DNA of 64,000 nucleotides, taken from positions 1-64,000 of the forward strand of contig CAMCMD010000003.1 in assembly GCA_945875975.1 (NCBI GenBank), read 5' to 3'. Shown here piece by piece: positions 49,999 to 59,496 of this stretch (the stretch's first letter is position 1; every line of letters begins with the position of its first letter). The notes under the pieces were generated by a model. It saw only the letters and a list, made by a program, of their open reading frames with translations, was not told where the DNA came from and made no database searches. The translations under genes were made by a program, and so were the position numbers. This DNA comes from Rickettsia typhi. GTDB taxonomy: Bacteria; Pseudomonadota; Alphaproteobacteria; Rickettsiales; Rickettsiaceae.

Positions 49999-51024
49999 CT
50001 AAGGCACTGTAGTAACACTATTCTTTTGCTGTTGTAATCCTTGAATCTGGTCAAGCGTTGTTTGTGGCGTAGGCATTTGGTTTTCAAAATTAAACAACTC
50101 AAGCATAAAATATTCATTATCAGGCAGCGTAGTTTCGGGGAATATAGTGCTAAAATTTGAGGCGTAGGATTTAAAGAACTTCCCTTTAGTGATCACAGTT
50201 CTATTTCCCACAGGAATTTTGTTATGTAGGGCATGAGAAAAAATCATCGGATAAACTAAATTCCCTATTTGCATAGTAATTTTTGTGCCAGTATCAACAG
50301 AATTATAAATAACTTTCCCATCACTAAGTTTGGTTATTTTTGCGTCATAAACTGCTTTTCCGCCACAAAAAAGAGGTACCCTATAAGATAGTTGGTCATC
50401 GAATATTTTAACAGTATCATCGATAAAATTTTCTGGCATTATTTCTTTCAGCAGTATATTGACCTTAAAGGAGCTCAATTTATTAGAAGAAGTTTCTGGG
50501 AAATATTTGCTAGAAATAGTGGCGTGACGAGTCTGGCCTGTCTTCATGCCAACAATTACCGCATCTAATCCTGGAGCTATCTTATCAGAGCCAAGGGGAA
50601 ATGTAGCGGTATTTTCTTCAAGAATGCTGTTTGTTAAAGATAGTATTTTATACTGAATTGTAACAATATGCCCACAAGAAGCTGGCCCTTTTTCTCCATC
50701 ACCAAAAGTGTTTATTTTGAATAAGGCGTTGATAAATTTATCGCTGTTCATTTCAAAACCATTGCCAGAACCAGCTACTGCCTTATTCATCGGTTGAATA
50801 AGGCTTTCAAGGAATAATCTTCCTTCGTCAGTTTTTAAAACATTTAATAGAACACTAGAGATAGTTTTTTCAATAAAGTTTCCGCTAAACTCAGCTGGTT
50901 TTTGTTCTTCGTTCGTAGTTCCCGGTTTTTGTAGGTGCTCTGGAGGTTTCATAGAGTTTATGCTCTGTTGAAATATCATATAAATGATCGCGCCCGTGAT
51001 AATCAGTGTTAGAAATTTTTGCAT
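49999..51024 (-). CDS. Membrane-anchored FKBP-like protein, probable peptidyl-prolyl isomerase
   Basis: 341 residues. N-terminal hydrophobic anchor (about 4-20), Pro/Glu-rich linker, then an FKBP-like domain at about 110-200: GHIVTIQYKILSL, FPLGSDKIAPGLDAVIVGMKTGQ. A second weaker copy follows at about 205-315 with ALHNKIPVGNRTVI. The order 'I-x-G-L-(x)-GMK-x-G' is the FKBP signature. It would act in the periplasm on folding of exported proteins. The second domain lacks several aromatic residues and may be structural. Family assignment is good; catalytic activity is uncertain. Confidence 0.65.
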   Translation of the reverse strand: MQKFLTLIITGAIIYMIFQQSINSMKPPEHLQKPGTTNEEQKPAEFSGNFIEKTISSVLLNVLKTDEGRLFLESLIQPMNKAVAGSGNGFEMNSDKFINALFKINTFGDGEKGPASCGHIVTIQYKILSLTNSILEENTATFPLGSDKIAPGLDAVIVGMKTGQTRHATISSKYFPETSSNKLSSFKVNILLKEIMPENFIDDTVKIFDDQLSYRVPLFCGGKAVYDAKITKLSDGKVIYNSVDTGTKITMQIGNLVYPMIFSHALHNKIPVGNRTVITKGKFFKSYASNFSTIFPETTLPDNEYFMLELFNFENQMPTPQTTLDQIQGLQQQKNSVTTVP

Positions 51025-51106
51025 AATTTTATGTAATGTTATATATATCTAATAGCACAAACTATAACAATTGAATGCTAAAGATTCAAGATTGAACAAT
51101 ATTTAT

Positions 51107-51711
51107 ATGGATTTAGAAGTAAAGAATCATTTTTATGATGTGCTAATTGTTGGTTCAGGAGGCTCTGGATTGGCTGCTACAATTTTTTGCAGCTAGAAGA
51201 GTTAAAGGTAGCTGTTGTAAGTAAGGTTTACCCACTAAAAAGCCATACCATAGCTGCGCAAGAGGGAATTTGCAAGTCTTGGAAACGTTACCCCAGATGA
51301 TTGGCGTTGGTATGCTTACGATACTATAAAAGCTTCTGATTGGTTGGCTGATCAAGATTCGGTTGAAGAAATATGTCAATCTGCTCCAGAAGTGATAAAC
51401 ATGCTAAGTGAGCTAGGAGTTCAATTTGATCGAATGAAAGACGGTGCTATTGATCAAAAAATATATGGTGGTCAGAGCACAGAATATGGCAAGGGAACTT
51501 TGCTCACCGCGCTTGCTTTGCAAAAGATCGAACAGGGCATTCGATAATGCATAAGCTTTATAAGGAAGCCATCACCAGAAACGTTGCAGTCTATAATTAT
51601 AATTTTGTCCTAGAGTTGCCTTATGAGCACAATCAATCCGAAATATTGGGGACATACTATTTGTTCCCTGCAGAAAAGTTCTTCTTTATTCTTAAGACCT
51701 ATCAGAATTAG
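51107..51711 (+). pseudogene. sdhA-like flavoprotein remnant (frameshifted, truncated)
   Basis: Successive frames read as the N-terminal third of succinate dehydrogenase flavoprotein: YDVLIVGSGGSGLAAT, frameshift at a T-run, LKVAVVSKVYPLKSHTIAAQ, frameshift, LGNVTPDDWRWYAYDTIK and SDWLADQDSVEE, GGQSTEYGKGTL, frameshift near 51547, then HKLYKEAI. About two-thirds of the gene is missing. The conserved FAD-loop GSGGSG and the SHTIAAQ segment leave little doubt. An intact sdhA presumably exists elsewhere, since a TCA gene (acnA) is present. Confidence 0.85.
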
Positions 51712-51884
51712 CAAAGATTAATGTGAATTTTTATCAACTAGAAAAGAGAAACTACTGATAGAAAGTCATGTGGGCTATCTATCTTCAGATAAGTTTGATA
51801 TTGTCTAGTGATAGTATATCACATCTGTTCTTTGACTTAAGTAGATAGACACATATTACGAATTATTTTTTTTAGGTAGTAATT

Positions 51885-52544
51885 ATGAATCATTTTAAGC
51901 TAGCTCTATCTGTTTTTGTTATTTTTTCTACAAGCTTAGTAAATGCAGAAAAAGTGGAAGAAAATCTACGAGATCTAAATTTTTGTGCAGTTACTAAGAT
52001 CACTATGAATGATTATGAACCAGAAAAATTTGAGTCATCTAATAATTTGCTGCGCAAAGCCGGGCAAGAAGCAATGTTTTGTGGAGAGAAAATAATAATA
52101 CATGGAAAAATATTAGATCAAAATTGTGTCCCAGTTGCCGATGCTAAGGTGTACATGTGGCAGGCTAACTGTAACGGTAAATACCCGTATAAACCACTTA
52201 AAGATATCGCAAAAAAGAATTTAATAGATATAAACCGTGGTTTTACATTTACTGGTAACGGGACGGCAACGACAAATAATAAAGGTGAATTTATTTTTGT
52301 AACAACATATCCGCCCGCAATGCTTGGTCTAGCTTCACACATTGATGTTCGCGTTGAACATTATATGTTAGGCACAATTCAGACCACTGTGATGCTTAAT
52401 GGTAAAAAAGTAAGTGAGCCTAGTAGTAAGCCAGAATTTGATTCAGTTGTTGAGGCTTTAGGCAACACGGATACAAGTATTTACAATTTTGAAATTGTGC
52501 TTCCAGGCACTGGAATCAAAGGCTATACAGATATATCGGATTAA
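51885..52544 (+). CDS. Exported intradiol-dioxygenase-fold protein, probably inactive
   Basis: 219 residues. Signal peptide (FKLALSVFVIFSTSLVNA), then a protocatechuate dioxygenase-like core: IIIHGKILDQNCVPVADAKV, MWQANCNGKYPY (Tyr100), FTFTGNGTATTNNKGEFIF, and SHIDVRVEH. The family needs two Tyr and two His to bind iron; the HIH motif here is H152-I-D154, so one His ligand seems lost. Similar secreted proteins occur in Rickettsia, where they are annotated as dioxygenase-like without proven activity. Role unknown. Periplasmic or exported. Confidence 0.72.
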   Translation: MNHFKLALSVFVIFSTSLVNAEKVEENLRDLNFCAVTKITMNDYEPEKFESSNNLLRKAGQEAMFCGEKIIIHGKILDQNCVPVADAKVYMWQANCNGKYPYKPLKDIAKKNLIDINRGFTFTGNGTATTNNKGEFIFVTTYPPAMLGLASHIDVRVEHYMLGTIQTTVMLNGKKVSEPSSKPEFDSVVEALGNTDTSIYNFEIVLPGTGIKGYTDISD

Positions 52545-52746
52545 CCGGTATGTTTTTAAAAAGCTTGTGAAATCATTAGACTTCTAGCATAACCTCATTC
52601 TAAGCAGTAATTTTGTTGTCAAAATTTACTTCCGCTCCTCGTGTAGATTTACTACATTGTAGTGCTCAGTTGCATTTTTCCTAAAAATTCTCTACTTATT
52701 TATGGGTTATGCTATAAATCAAACTTTCCCGAAAACGATGGTGACG

Positions 52747-52782
52747 CCTTTAGTATAAAAGCGTAGGCTCTTATACTAAAGG
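52747..52782. terminator. Strong hairpin between convergent genes, probable terminator
   Basis: Perfect 12-bp stem CCTTTAGTATAA (52747-52758) with TTATACTAAAGG (52771-52782), 12-base loop, followed by TTATTTTA. It lies between the dioxygenase-like gene (+) and the F-box-like gene (-), so it may act on both. The rest of 52545-52837 holds nothing else I recognise. Confidence 0.6.
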
Positions 52783-52837
52783 TTATTTTAATCAATTTGC
52801 TAATCCTAAGAGAAAATCTGTTCTAAGAATAGAGGTC

Positions 52838-53218
52838 CTAATCACTTGTCTCAACCAAAAAACTCCCTAATACCTCGACATTTTCTGCTAGTGGATCGGA
52901 GTTAGTAAGAATATCGTTGAATTCTAAGTATGATAAAATTTTAAATAAACTTTCTGGCGGCAAACTAGCTAGTAAAGACTCTTCCTTAAATCCTTTACAA
53001 ATTCCTTTAAGATAGAACATATGCTCATTTGCCAATCTATTAAGCAGTAAGACAAATTCTTCTCCAACGACGGCCTTTAAACCTAGTTCCTCACTATTTT
53101 GTGATAACCATTTTAAGGCTTTTTGAGCTTTAGGGCTTGAGATAAATTTTATTAAATTCTCACGTTCTTGAGCTGAATTAAGGTCAAAACAGTTTAGTAT
53201 TTTGTATAAATTATTCAT
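52838..53218 (-). CDS. F-box-like protein, 3' part of a split LRR/F-box gene
   Basis: 126 residues. Near the C-terminus LASLPPESLFKILSYLEFND matches the start of the eukaryotic F-box (LPxExLxxILSYLxxxD). The frame is open upstream through 25 more codons to a TAG at 53296-53294, beyond which the LRR-bearing frame continues in the same phase. So this is probably the C-terminal part of one ~316-codon gene, now either expressed from the internal ATG or silent. F-box proteins of intracellular bacteria can hijack host ubiquitin ligases, so an effector role is plausible but unproven. Confidence 0.55.
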   Translation of the reverse strand: MNNLYKILNCFDLNSAQERENLIKFISSPKAQKALKWLSQNSEELGLKAVVGEEFVLLLNRLANEHMFYLKGICKGFKEESLLASLPPESLFKILSYLEFNDILTNSDPLAENVEVLGSFLVETSD

Positions 53219-53293
53219 GATAATAGTCGCGTTTTCCTGTCTTTGGGCGAGAAGATTAATACCATCGCCAATTGCACAGTGAATCAGTGGTGA

Positions 53294-53788
53294 CTAATAA
53301 ATTGATAGGTCTACTGATGAGTGTACAATATATATTGGGCAAGCAGAAAAGTTAGCAGATATCACATCATGAGGAGAGCTGATAAAGGAGTGTAATCCAG
53401 TTTCGCTAATTTGATTATCGCTAAAGTCAATAAATTCTATATTAGAATTTCTAGACAAATGTGGGCATAGTTGTTGTAATTGATGATCCCTCAGCTCCAA
53501 ATGCGAAAGAGCCAAACTAGTTGTTTCTGGATTACTTATAGTTACAATCGCGCCTTCTACTATAGGGTCAATTAGTGGAAAACCCAGGTGAATGTGCCCA
53601 AAATTAGCCCCACCTATTGCAATGGCTCCGTTAGCATTGAATATTTTGGCCCCTCCAATATTAATAGCTCCGGCGCCACCTATTCCAAAGATTGCTGCCC
53701 CGTTATCCGCAAAATTCCAATTGCCATTAGCATTTATTGCTAGATCTCCAATAGCAGCAGCTTCATGGTTAAAAAATACATGTTTCAT
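53294..53788 (-). CDS. Gly/Ala-rich LRR-like protein, 5' part of a split gene
   Basis: 164 residues. N-terminal half is a repetitive Gly/Ala/Asn/Ile region (IFGIGGAGAINIGGAKIF) that may form a beta-helix-like structure. The second half contains one to two leucine-rich repeats of ribonuclease-inhibitor type: LSHLELRDHQLQQLCPHLSR and IEFIDFSDNQISETGL. It stops at TAG 53296-53294, and the same frame continues open for 151 codons to the end of the F-box-like part. No signal peptide. I infer a former effector-like protein, split by a nonsense codon. Confidence 0.55.
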   Translation of the reverse strand: MKHVFFNHEAAAIGDLAINANGNWNFADNGAAIFGIGGAGAINIGGAKIFNANGAIAIGGANFGHIHLGFPLIDPIVEGAIVTISNPETTSLALSHLELRDHQLQQLCPHLSRNSNIEFIDFSDNQISETGLHSFISSPHDVISANFSACPIYIVHSSVDLSIY

Positions 53789-54040
53789 AGTAAAAATACC
53801 GATAAGTTAAAAATGTAATGGTATAACATACTATATAAAAATTAAATAAACAACAATAAAGATATTAAATAGGTTAATTTAATTACGTATTTGACGCTTG
53901 CCCTTAGGCTTGAGGTTTCTTTATTTATATTAGAGTTTTATGAAGGTTGTAATCAATAGCAATCAGTGCTGAAAGATAAGTTTAACGCTGGTTACAAACA
54001 AATCAATGAGATAAATTATCAGCGATTGAAATAGCAAGAA

Positions 54041-55024
54041 CTAAAATTTTTCAACTAATAACATAAGGGCGGCAGCAATTAATCCGGTTGCTGGTATAGT
54101 GATCAGCCAGGTTAAGAAGATCCTATACATAATAGACCAGCTAGTGCCAGTTAAACCACGTGATATGCCAACGCCTGCGATAGACCCAGTGACAGTATGA
54201 GTAGTTGAAACTGGAGCTCCTAAGCTTGTAGCAGCAAAAATCACTATAGTAGCTCCAGTCTCTGCTGCCGAGCCGAGTATAGGAGTTAAACGGGTGATTT
54301 TCTGGCCCATAGTATGCACTATCCGCCAGCCGCCAGCAAGAGTGCCACAACCCATAACAGCATAGCACGATAGGACTACCCAGGAAGGAATATGAAACTC
54401 TTGACCTTGATAAATGCTTGATAATAAGAGTAAACTGATAATCCCCATAGTTTTTTGTGCATCATTACCGCCGTGAGATAGGCTTAACATAGCTGAAGAA
54501 GCGAGTTGTAAGATCTTAAACCACTTATTATTAGGATTGTTAAAAATCTTAGTAATAATAGTAGCTAAGAATAACCCTATTAATATACCTAGTAAGGGAG
54601 ATACTAATATCCCTATCATAATTTTAGTTAGGCCAAAGAATTGTAGCGAATAAATACCTCCTTTGCAGATCGCCGCGCCGATAATACCACCAATTAAAGC
54701 ATGAGAAGAGCTGGAAGGAAGACCGTAATACCAAGTAAGTAAATTCCAACTGATTGCGCTAATCAAGGCTGCAAAAATCAGGGATGAACTGACTATATCA
54801 TGGTTAACAAGACCGTTACCTATTGTGGTAGCCACTGATAATTTGAAAAATAAAAACGCAGCACAATTAAAAAAAGCTGCCCATATGACTGCTTGGAGTG
54901 GAGTTAAAACCTTGGTAGCAACAATAGTTGCAATTGAATTAGCCGCATCATGAAAACCATTAGTAAACTCAAAGATAAAAGCTAGTAGAATTACAAATAA
55001 AGTAAATGTTAAGCTCGACTCCAT
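54041..55024 (-). CDS. Inorganic phosphate transporter, PiT family
   Basis: 327 residues, about ten membrane helices. PiT signature in the N-terminal half FTNGFHDAANSIATIVATKV and the inverted-copy signature LSHGGNDAQKTMGII; GAPVSTTHTVTGSIAGVG near the C-terminus. Imports phosphate with a cation across the inner membrane. Alone in its unit, no phoU-like partner (DUF47) adjacent, though many pit genes have one. The 250 bp upstream of its end (53789-54040) shows no gene. Confidence 0.93.
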   Translation of the reverse strand: MESSLTFTLFVILLAFIFEFTNGFHDAANSIATIVATKVLTPLQAVIWAAFFNCAAFLFFKLSVATTIGNGLVNHDIVSSSLIFAALISAISWNLLTWYYGLPSSSSHALIGGIIGAAICKGGIYSLQFFGLTKIMIGILVSPLLGILIGLFLATIITKIFNNPNNKWFKILQLASSAMLSLSHGGNDAQKTMGIISLLLLSSIYQGQEFHIPSWVVLSCYAVMGCGTLAGGWRIVHTMGQKITRLTPILGSAAETGATIVIFAATSLGAPVSTTHTVTGSIAGVGISRGLTGTSWSIMYRIFLTWLITIPATGLIAAALMLLVEKF

Positions 55025-55191
55025 AAATGCTCTTGGCTAGTTACTATTAATATTTTAGGTAATAACATTATTTTACCTCAGTTTATGGTTGGAGAACAGT
55101 TTAAATATAGATAAAGCCTCGTTATTAAACAAAATCGAGTTGGCTCAACTGCATCTGCGGCTAGATGATAGATATTTAGTCCATGTATCAA

Positions 55192-55845
55192 CTAGTTAAA
55201 TAAGTATACTAATTTATCAAATTTTTGCCAAGGCTGATGTTTGGCCATAATGATATTTTGAAAATCATCATTATTTGTCATCCGTTTAAGCCAACCAATA
55301 ATATTTTTATAATTACTATTATAAAACCAATCTTGATCTACTATAGCGAATTGTCTAATAAAAGGTAAAATTGTAATGTCTGCTATAGATTTAAGACCAA
55401 ATAAGAACAGGTTGCCATCCAGCATTTTTTCATATTTATCTAAGAATTTAGTTTCTATCTGGTGTTTACATAATTCTTGAGAATCCTCCGGATATCTTTC
55501 TGGATATTTATAGGTTCTAAGTAATTTTGTAAATTCAATATCATTATTAGCAATTAGTTCTTGTATCTCTTTTTGTTTTTCTTTGGTATATTTTTGAATA
55601 TTAAATGGGTCATTTTGTTCTAGAGCATAATTAACTATATCAAGACTCTGGTCAATGACTCTAGTCTTTAAAATCAATATTGGTACGGTTCCTTTAGGAG
55701 ATATTTCTAACATAGAAGATGGTTTATTTCTAAGATCCACCTCTCGCACAATACAGTTAATTCGACACTCTAACAAACCCATTCTTGCTCTCATCGCATA
55801 TGGACATCTAACAAAGCTGTATAGTATCGGTATGGTGTCTTTCAT
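55192..55845 (-). CDS. Glutathione S-transferase-like protein
   Basis: 217 residues. Thioredoxin-fold N-terminal domain with YSFVRCPYAMRARMGLLE (RCPYA-R motif), the cis-Pro segment GTVPILIL and DQSLDIVNYAL, then a helical C-terminal domain. Resembles the GST family often encoded near glutaredoxin genes; here glutaredoxin lies 1.3 kb away on the same strand. Substrate unknown. Confidence 0.82.
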   Translation of the reverse strand: MKDTIPILYSFVRCPYAMRARMGLLECRINCIVREVDLRNKPSSMLEISPKGTVPILILKTRVIDQSLDIVNYALEQNDPFNIQKYTKEKQKEIQELIANNDIEFTKLLRTYKYPERYPEDSQELCKHQIETKFLDKYEKMLDGNLFLFGLKSIADITILPFIRQFAIVDQDWFYNSNYKNIIGWLKRMTNNDDFQNIIMAKHQPWQKFDKLVYLFN

Positions 55846-55893
55846 GCTCTACTTAAGTTGTTGATTTGTTGTATAAGTTTAGATTAAAAATAA

Positions 55894-57111
55894 TTACTCT
55901 TTAAACTCTTCTTCTAACAGTCTTGTTCCTTCTCCAGATACAAGAAGTTCATCATCAATGCTGGAAACAAAGCCATGTAGATCTCTAAAGTCAAACGGCT
56001 GGTAATCGTTACTTGTAGGAATGAAATCAACATCAGTACGTTTTAAAAAGAATGTATATTTCGTTGGTGAGTCTGCAAAAAGTCTGGATTCTAAACCAAA
56101 GCCTTCCATGCCAGGCATATCTCGATTATAAGCTATAGTAACAATTTCCCCTTTATCTGCGCCTAAAAACATACCGGCATGTCCACCTGAGCCAAGAGAG
56201 GAGGCTTGTGGTTTTTCTTCAGAGAAAGTTCTGGAAGCTACAATATCTCCTGGGGTAGGTGCTTTCGATACATCGAATAGTCTTACTAACGATCCGCTTG
56301 CAGAATCAAGCCAATTTGATGGAGCCATAGTAACATCCTCTGCGCTCAAGGTCCTTGCTGCAAGATATAAATCAGCCGAGCTGCCAGATGATGGAACAAG
56401 TTGATATATTTTTTCTAGGAATGACGTACAGTCTTCTGGTCTAAATTGCTTAGTGTTTGCTCTGTCGCCGCCAAGAGAATATCCAGAGTATGGAACAGTT
56501 AGTTGCCAAACAGAGCCTGGTTTATGAAGATAGCTACATTCTCGAACTGTGCTAGGGTTATAACTAGCAGGCAAATCAAATGTATGAAAAATACTGGACT
56601 CATCTGAGCTTGACCCGGAACCAAATTTTTCTTTTGTTACGGTATAATAGGCTGCTCTAAGTAAAGTAGTAATAGCTGTTGGTTGTGAAGTTCCCCAATA
56701 TGCTCCTTCAGCTCCAAGAATAGGAAGAACTCCTTTTTCTATTGAGTTATCGTAACCAGGCGGGAGTAATCCGCCCAATATTCGGCCAATATTTTCTTCA
56801 GTTGTTAACGGCAATGCTAGGTTTAATGCTTCGGCTATTTTATTAGTTTTTATACCGTAACAATAGGAGAAAATTTCCGCCTGGGCCTTTACCGCTTCAT
56901 TAAAAGAGGCAATACCGACTAAATCATTTGTGAGGGTTTTTACAGATTCTTTTCCTAAGTTATCAAAAGTGAAATCTTTGTATGATTCAGGCAATAATGT
57001 AAGTAATTTCAAAAGATCATATTGATTATCTTGAATTTTCCATTGATTCGATCGAACTGAGTAAATAGCGGAATATACAATATCGCCGTTAGTATTTTTT
57101 TCTTTTGCCAT
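55894..57111 (-). CDS. NlpC/P60-like cysteine-hydrolase domain protein
   Basis: 405 residues, no signal peptide. An N-terminal helical region of unknown type, then a C-terminal domain with EDCTSFLEKIY (Cys228), PTPGDIVASR and GGHAGMFLG (His311), followed by IAYNRDMPG. The Cys, GD-I and H-G-F-G order is that of NlpC/P60 (CHAP-like) papain-fold hydrolases, which cut peptidoglycan or amide bonds. The lack of export signal leaves type IV-secreted effector, toxin or cytoplasmic enzyme as possibilities. It lies 13 bp before the glutaredoxin stop on the same strand, so the two share a transcript. Confidence 0.5.
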   Translation of the reverse strand: MAKEKNTNGDIVYSAIYSVRSNQWKIQDNQYDLLKLLTLLPESYKDFTFDNLGKESVKTLTNDLVGIASFNEAVKAQAEIFSYCYGIKTNKIAEALNLALPLTTEENIGRILGGLLPPGYDNSIEKGVLPILGAEGAYWGTSQPTAITTLLRAAYYTVTKEKFGSGSSSDESSIFHTFDLPASYNPSTVRECSYLHKPGSVWQLTVPYSGYSLGGDRANTKQFRPEDCTSFLEKIYQLVPSSGSSADLYLAARTLSAEDVTMAPSNWLDSASGSLVRLFDVSKAPTPGDIVASRTFSEEKPQASSLGSGGHAGMFLGADKGEIVTIAYNRDMPGMEGFGLESRLFADSPTKYTFFLKRTDVDFIPTSNDYQPFDFRDLHGFVSSIDDELLVSGEGTRLLEEEFKE

Positions 57112-57124
57112 ATATTTTTCCTAA

Positions 57125-57382
57125 TTAATTTAAAATACCTGCTAATTTGCCTTCTTTTTCAAGAGCATAAAGATCATCGCATCCACCAACGTGGACAGAA
57201 CCAATAAAAATTTGTGGCACAGTACGTCTTCCACCAGCTTTTATGACCATTTTGTCGCGTTCTTGTTGCTCTTCAACGTTAATTTCTTCGTAAGTTAAGC
57301 CTTTGCGGTCAAATAGCGCTTTTGCACGAACGCAGTAAGGGCAGATGCTTGTTGTATAAATTGTAATTTTTTTCATAGTCAT
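57125..57382 (-). CDS. grxC: Glutaredoxin 3
   Basis: 85 residues. Active site CPYC, then GRRTVPQIFIG with cis-Pro, and VGGCDDLYALEKEGKL, a GSH-binding pattern of the GrxC type. Reduces disulfides with glutathione. It diverges from uvrB with about 50 bp between starts and is followed by the NlpC-like gene on the same strand. Confidence 0.96.
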   Translation of the reverse strand: MTMKKITIYTTSICPYCVRAKALFDRKGLTYEEINVEEQQERDKMVIKAGGRRTVPQIFIGSVHVGGCDDLYALEKEGKLAGILN

Positions 57383-57435
57383 TTGCTTCTAAAAAGTTAT
57401 ACTGACAGTTTAAATCATTATTTAATTGGTTGTCA

Positions 57436-59421
57436 ATGAGCGGTTTTAAGATTAAGTCAGGTTATCAACCAAGTGGAGACCAACCAAAAGCGATCAAAAA
57501 GCTATTAGATGGCCTTGCAGCGGGCGAAAAGTCTCAGATGCTTTTGGGCATTACAGGTTCTGGCAAGACATTCACTATGGCTAATGTCATTGAAAAAACA
57601 GGCCGTCCAGCGCTTATTATGGCGCATAATAAAACTTTGGCGGCTCAGCTTTATTCAGAAATGAAAGAGTTATTTCCTGAAAATGCAGTGGAGTACTTTG
57701 TTTCCTATTATGATTATTATCAGCCAGAAGCATATATTTCAAGAACCGATACATTTATCGAGAAAGATTCATCTATTAATGAACAAATCGATTTACTAAG
57801 GCACTCAGCCACTAGATCTTTGATGGAGAGAAGGGATGTTATAGTGGTATCTTCCGTTTCTTGTATTTATGGCCTCGGATCGCCTGAATTATACTATGAA
57901 ATGACACTGAAACTTGAAGCTGGCAAGGAATATAAAAGAAAGGATTTTTTAGTTCAACTGGTAGATTTACAGTATCAGCGAAATGATATAGCTTTTGAAA
58001 GAGGATCATTTCGTGTTGTTGGTGAGAATATTGACATTTTTCCTTCACACTATGCTACAAGAGCTTGGAGATTATCATTCTTCGGTGATGAACTTGAGTA
58101 TATAAGCGAATTTGATCCGCTAACTGGTGAGAAATTTCGAAAATTTGATAATGTAACGCTTTACGCTAATTCGCACTTTGTAACCCCTGAATCTATTGTA
58201 AAAAAAGCTATTATTGGCATTCAGCATGAACTAGAAGAATATTTGATTTTCTTAAAAGAAAACGATAAACTTTTGGAAGCATCAAGGTTAAATCAGCGGA
58301 CACAATATGATCTTGAAATGTTGCAAGCAACAGGTTCGTGCAAAGGCATTGAAAATTACTCAAGATTTTTAACTGGTCGTGCTGCTGGTATGCCGCCACC
58401 CACCTTATTTGAGTATTTACCCAAGGATGCATTACTATTTGTGGATGAGTCTCATGTGATGGTACCACAAGTTAGAGCTATGTATAATGGTGATCGAGCT
58501 AGGAAAACTTCGCTTGTGGAATATGGTTTTAGGCTTCCATCAGCTCTTGATAATCGCCCCCTTAAGTTTGAAGAATGGCTAAATCTAAGGCCACAGACTA
58601 TATTTGTCTCGGCCACGCCCTCGGGATTTGAACTTGAGCAAACAGGAGGAGAAATCATCGAACTGATTATTAGGCCAACCGGCTTATTGGATCCGATATG
58701 CATAGTAAGGCCAGCTTCAACACAGGTAGAAGATTTAATAGGAGAGATAAAAAAGACAGTAGAGCAAGGATTCCGCGTTCTCGTAACGACATTAACAAAA
58801 AAGATGGCAGAAGACCTTAGCAATTATTTATCAGAGCTTGGACAAAAGGTAGCTTATCTTCATTCAGCAATACTAACTCTAGAAAGAATAGAGATAATAA
58901 GGAGTCTGCGTCTTGGGGAAATTGATATTATTGTTGGGGTAAATTTACTCAGAGAAGGACTAGATATCCCGGAATGTAGTCTTGTAGCAATTCTTGATGC
59001 AGATAAGGAAGGTTTTTTGCGTTCAGAAACTTCTCTTATACAAACAATAGGTAGAGCGGCAAGAAATAGCGAAGGTAGGGTGTTGTTATATGCGGATAAA
59101 ATGACTAAGTCATTAGAAAAAGCTTTATCAGAAACAGAGAGAAGAAGAGCAGCTCAAATTGAATATAATACCAAGCATGGAATTATTCCACAGACTATCT
59201 CAACAAAAATCCATGCTCTTAATGGGTTACAAAAAGTTGCAGAAAAAATAGGTAAAAAAGAAGCTAAAAATCTTATCTCAGACCCAGTAAAACTTGCTAA
59301 ATACATAGAAAGTTTACGCAGAGAAATGAAGCTAGCTGCAAAAAATCTTGAATTTGAAGAAGCCGCGAAACTTCGGGATCAGATTAATGTGCTAGAAGAA
59401 GCTGCACTTGAGCTTATTTGA
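57436..59421 (+). CDS. uvrB: Excinuclease ABC subunit B
   Basis: 661 residues from ATG 57436 (a TTG six bases upstream is also possible). Walker A GITGSGKT, beta-hairpin region with [16 protein letters not shown]-like DESHVMVPQ, motifs [12 protein letters not shown] and IGRAARN, and a C-terminal UVR domain ([18 protein letters not shown]). Works with UvrA to verify lesions and with UvrC to cut DNA. Family length normal. Confidence 0.98.
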   Translation: MSGFKIKSGYQPSGDQPKAIKKLLDGLAAGEKSQMLLGITGSGKTFTMANVIEKTGRPALIMAHNKTLAAQLYSEMKELFPENAVEYFVSYYDYYQPEAYISRTDTFIEKDSSINEQIDLLRHSATRSLMERRDVIVVSSVSCIYGLGSPELYYEMTLKLEAGKEYKRKDFLVQLVDLQYQRNDIAFERGSFRVVGENIDIFPSHYATRAWRLSFFGDELEYISEFDPLTGEKFRKFDNVTLYANSHFVTPESIVKKAIIGIQHELEEYLIFLKENDKLLEASRLNQRTQYDLEMLQATGSCKGIENYSRFLTGRAAGMPPPTLFEYLPKDALLFVDESHVMVPQVRAMYNGDRARKTSLVEYGFRLPSALDNRPLKFEEWLNLRPQTIFVSATPSGFELEQTGGEIIELIIRPTGLLDPICIVRPASTQVEDLIGEIKKTVEQGFRVLVTTLTKKMAEDLSNYLSELGQKVAYLHSAILTLERIEIIRSLRLGEIDIIVGVNLLREGLDIPECSLVAILDADKEGFLRSETSLIQTIGRAARNSEGRVLLYADKMTKSLEKALSETERRRAAQIEYNTKHGIIPQTISTKIHALNGLQKVAEKIGKKEAKNLISDPVKLAKYIESLRREMKLAAKNLEFEEAAKLRDQINVLEEAALELI

Positions 59422-59496
59422 ACTATAGTAAACGTAGTAAATTAAAAGGTGCTAGCACTTATATCTAGAGTTTTTATACTTAACTCAGATTTACCT

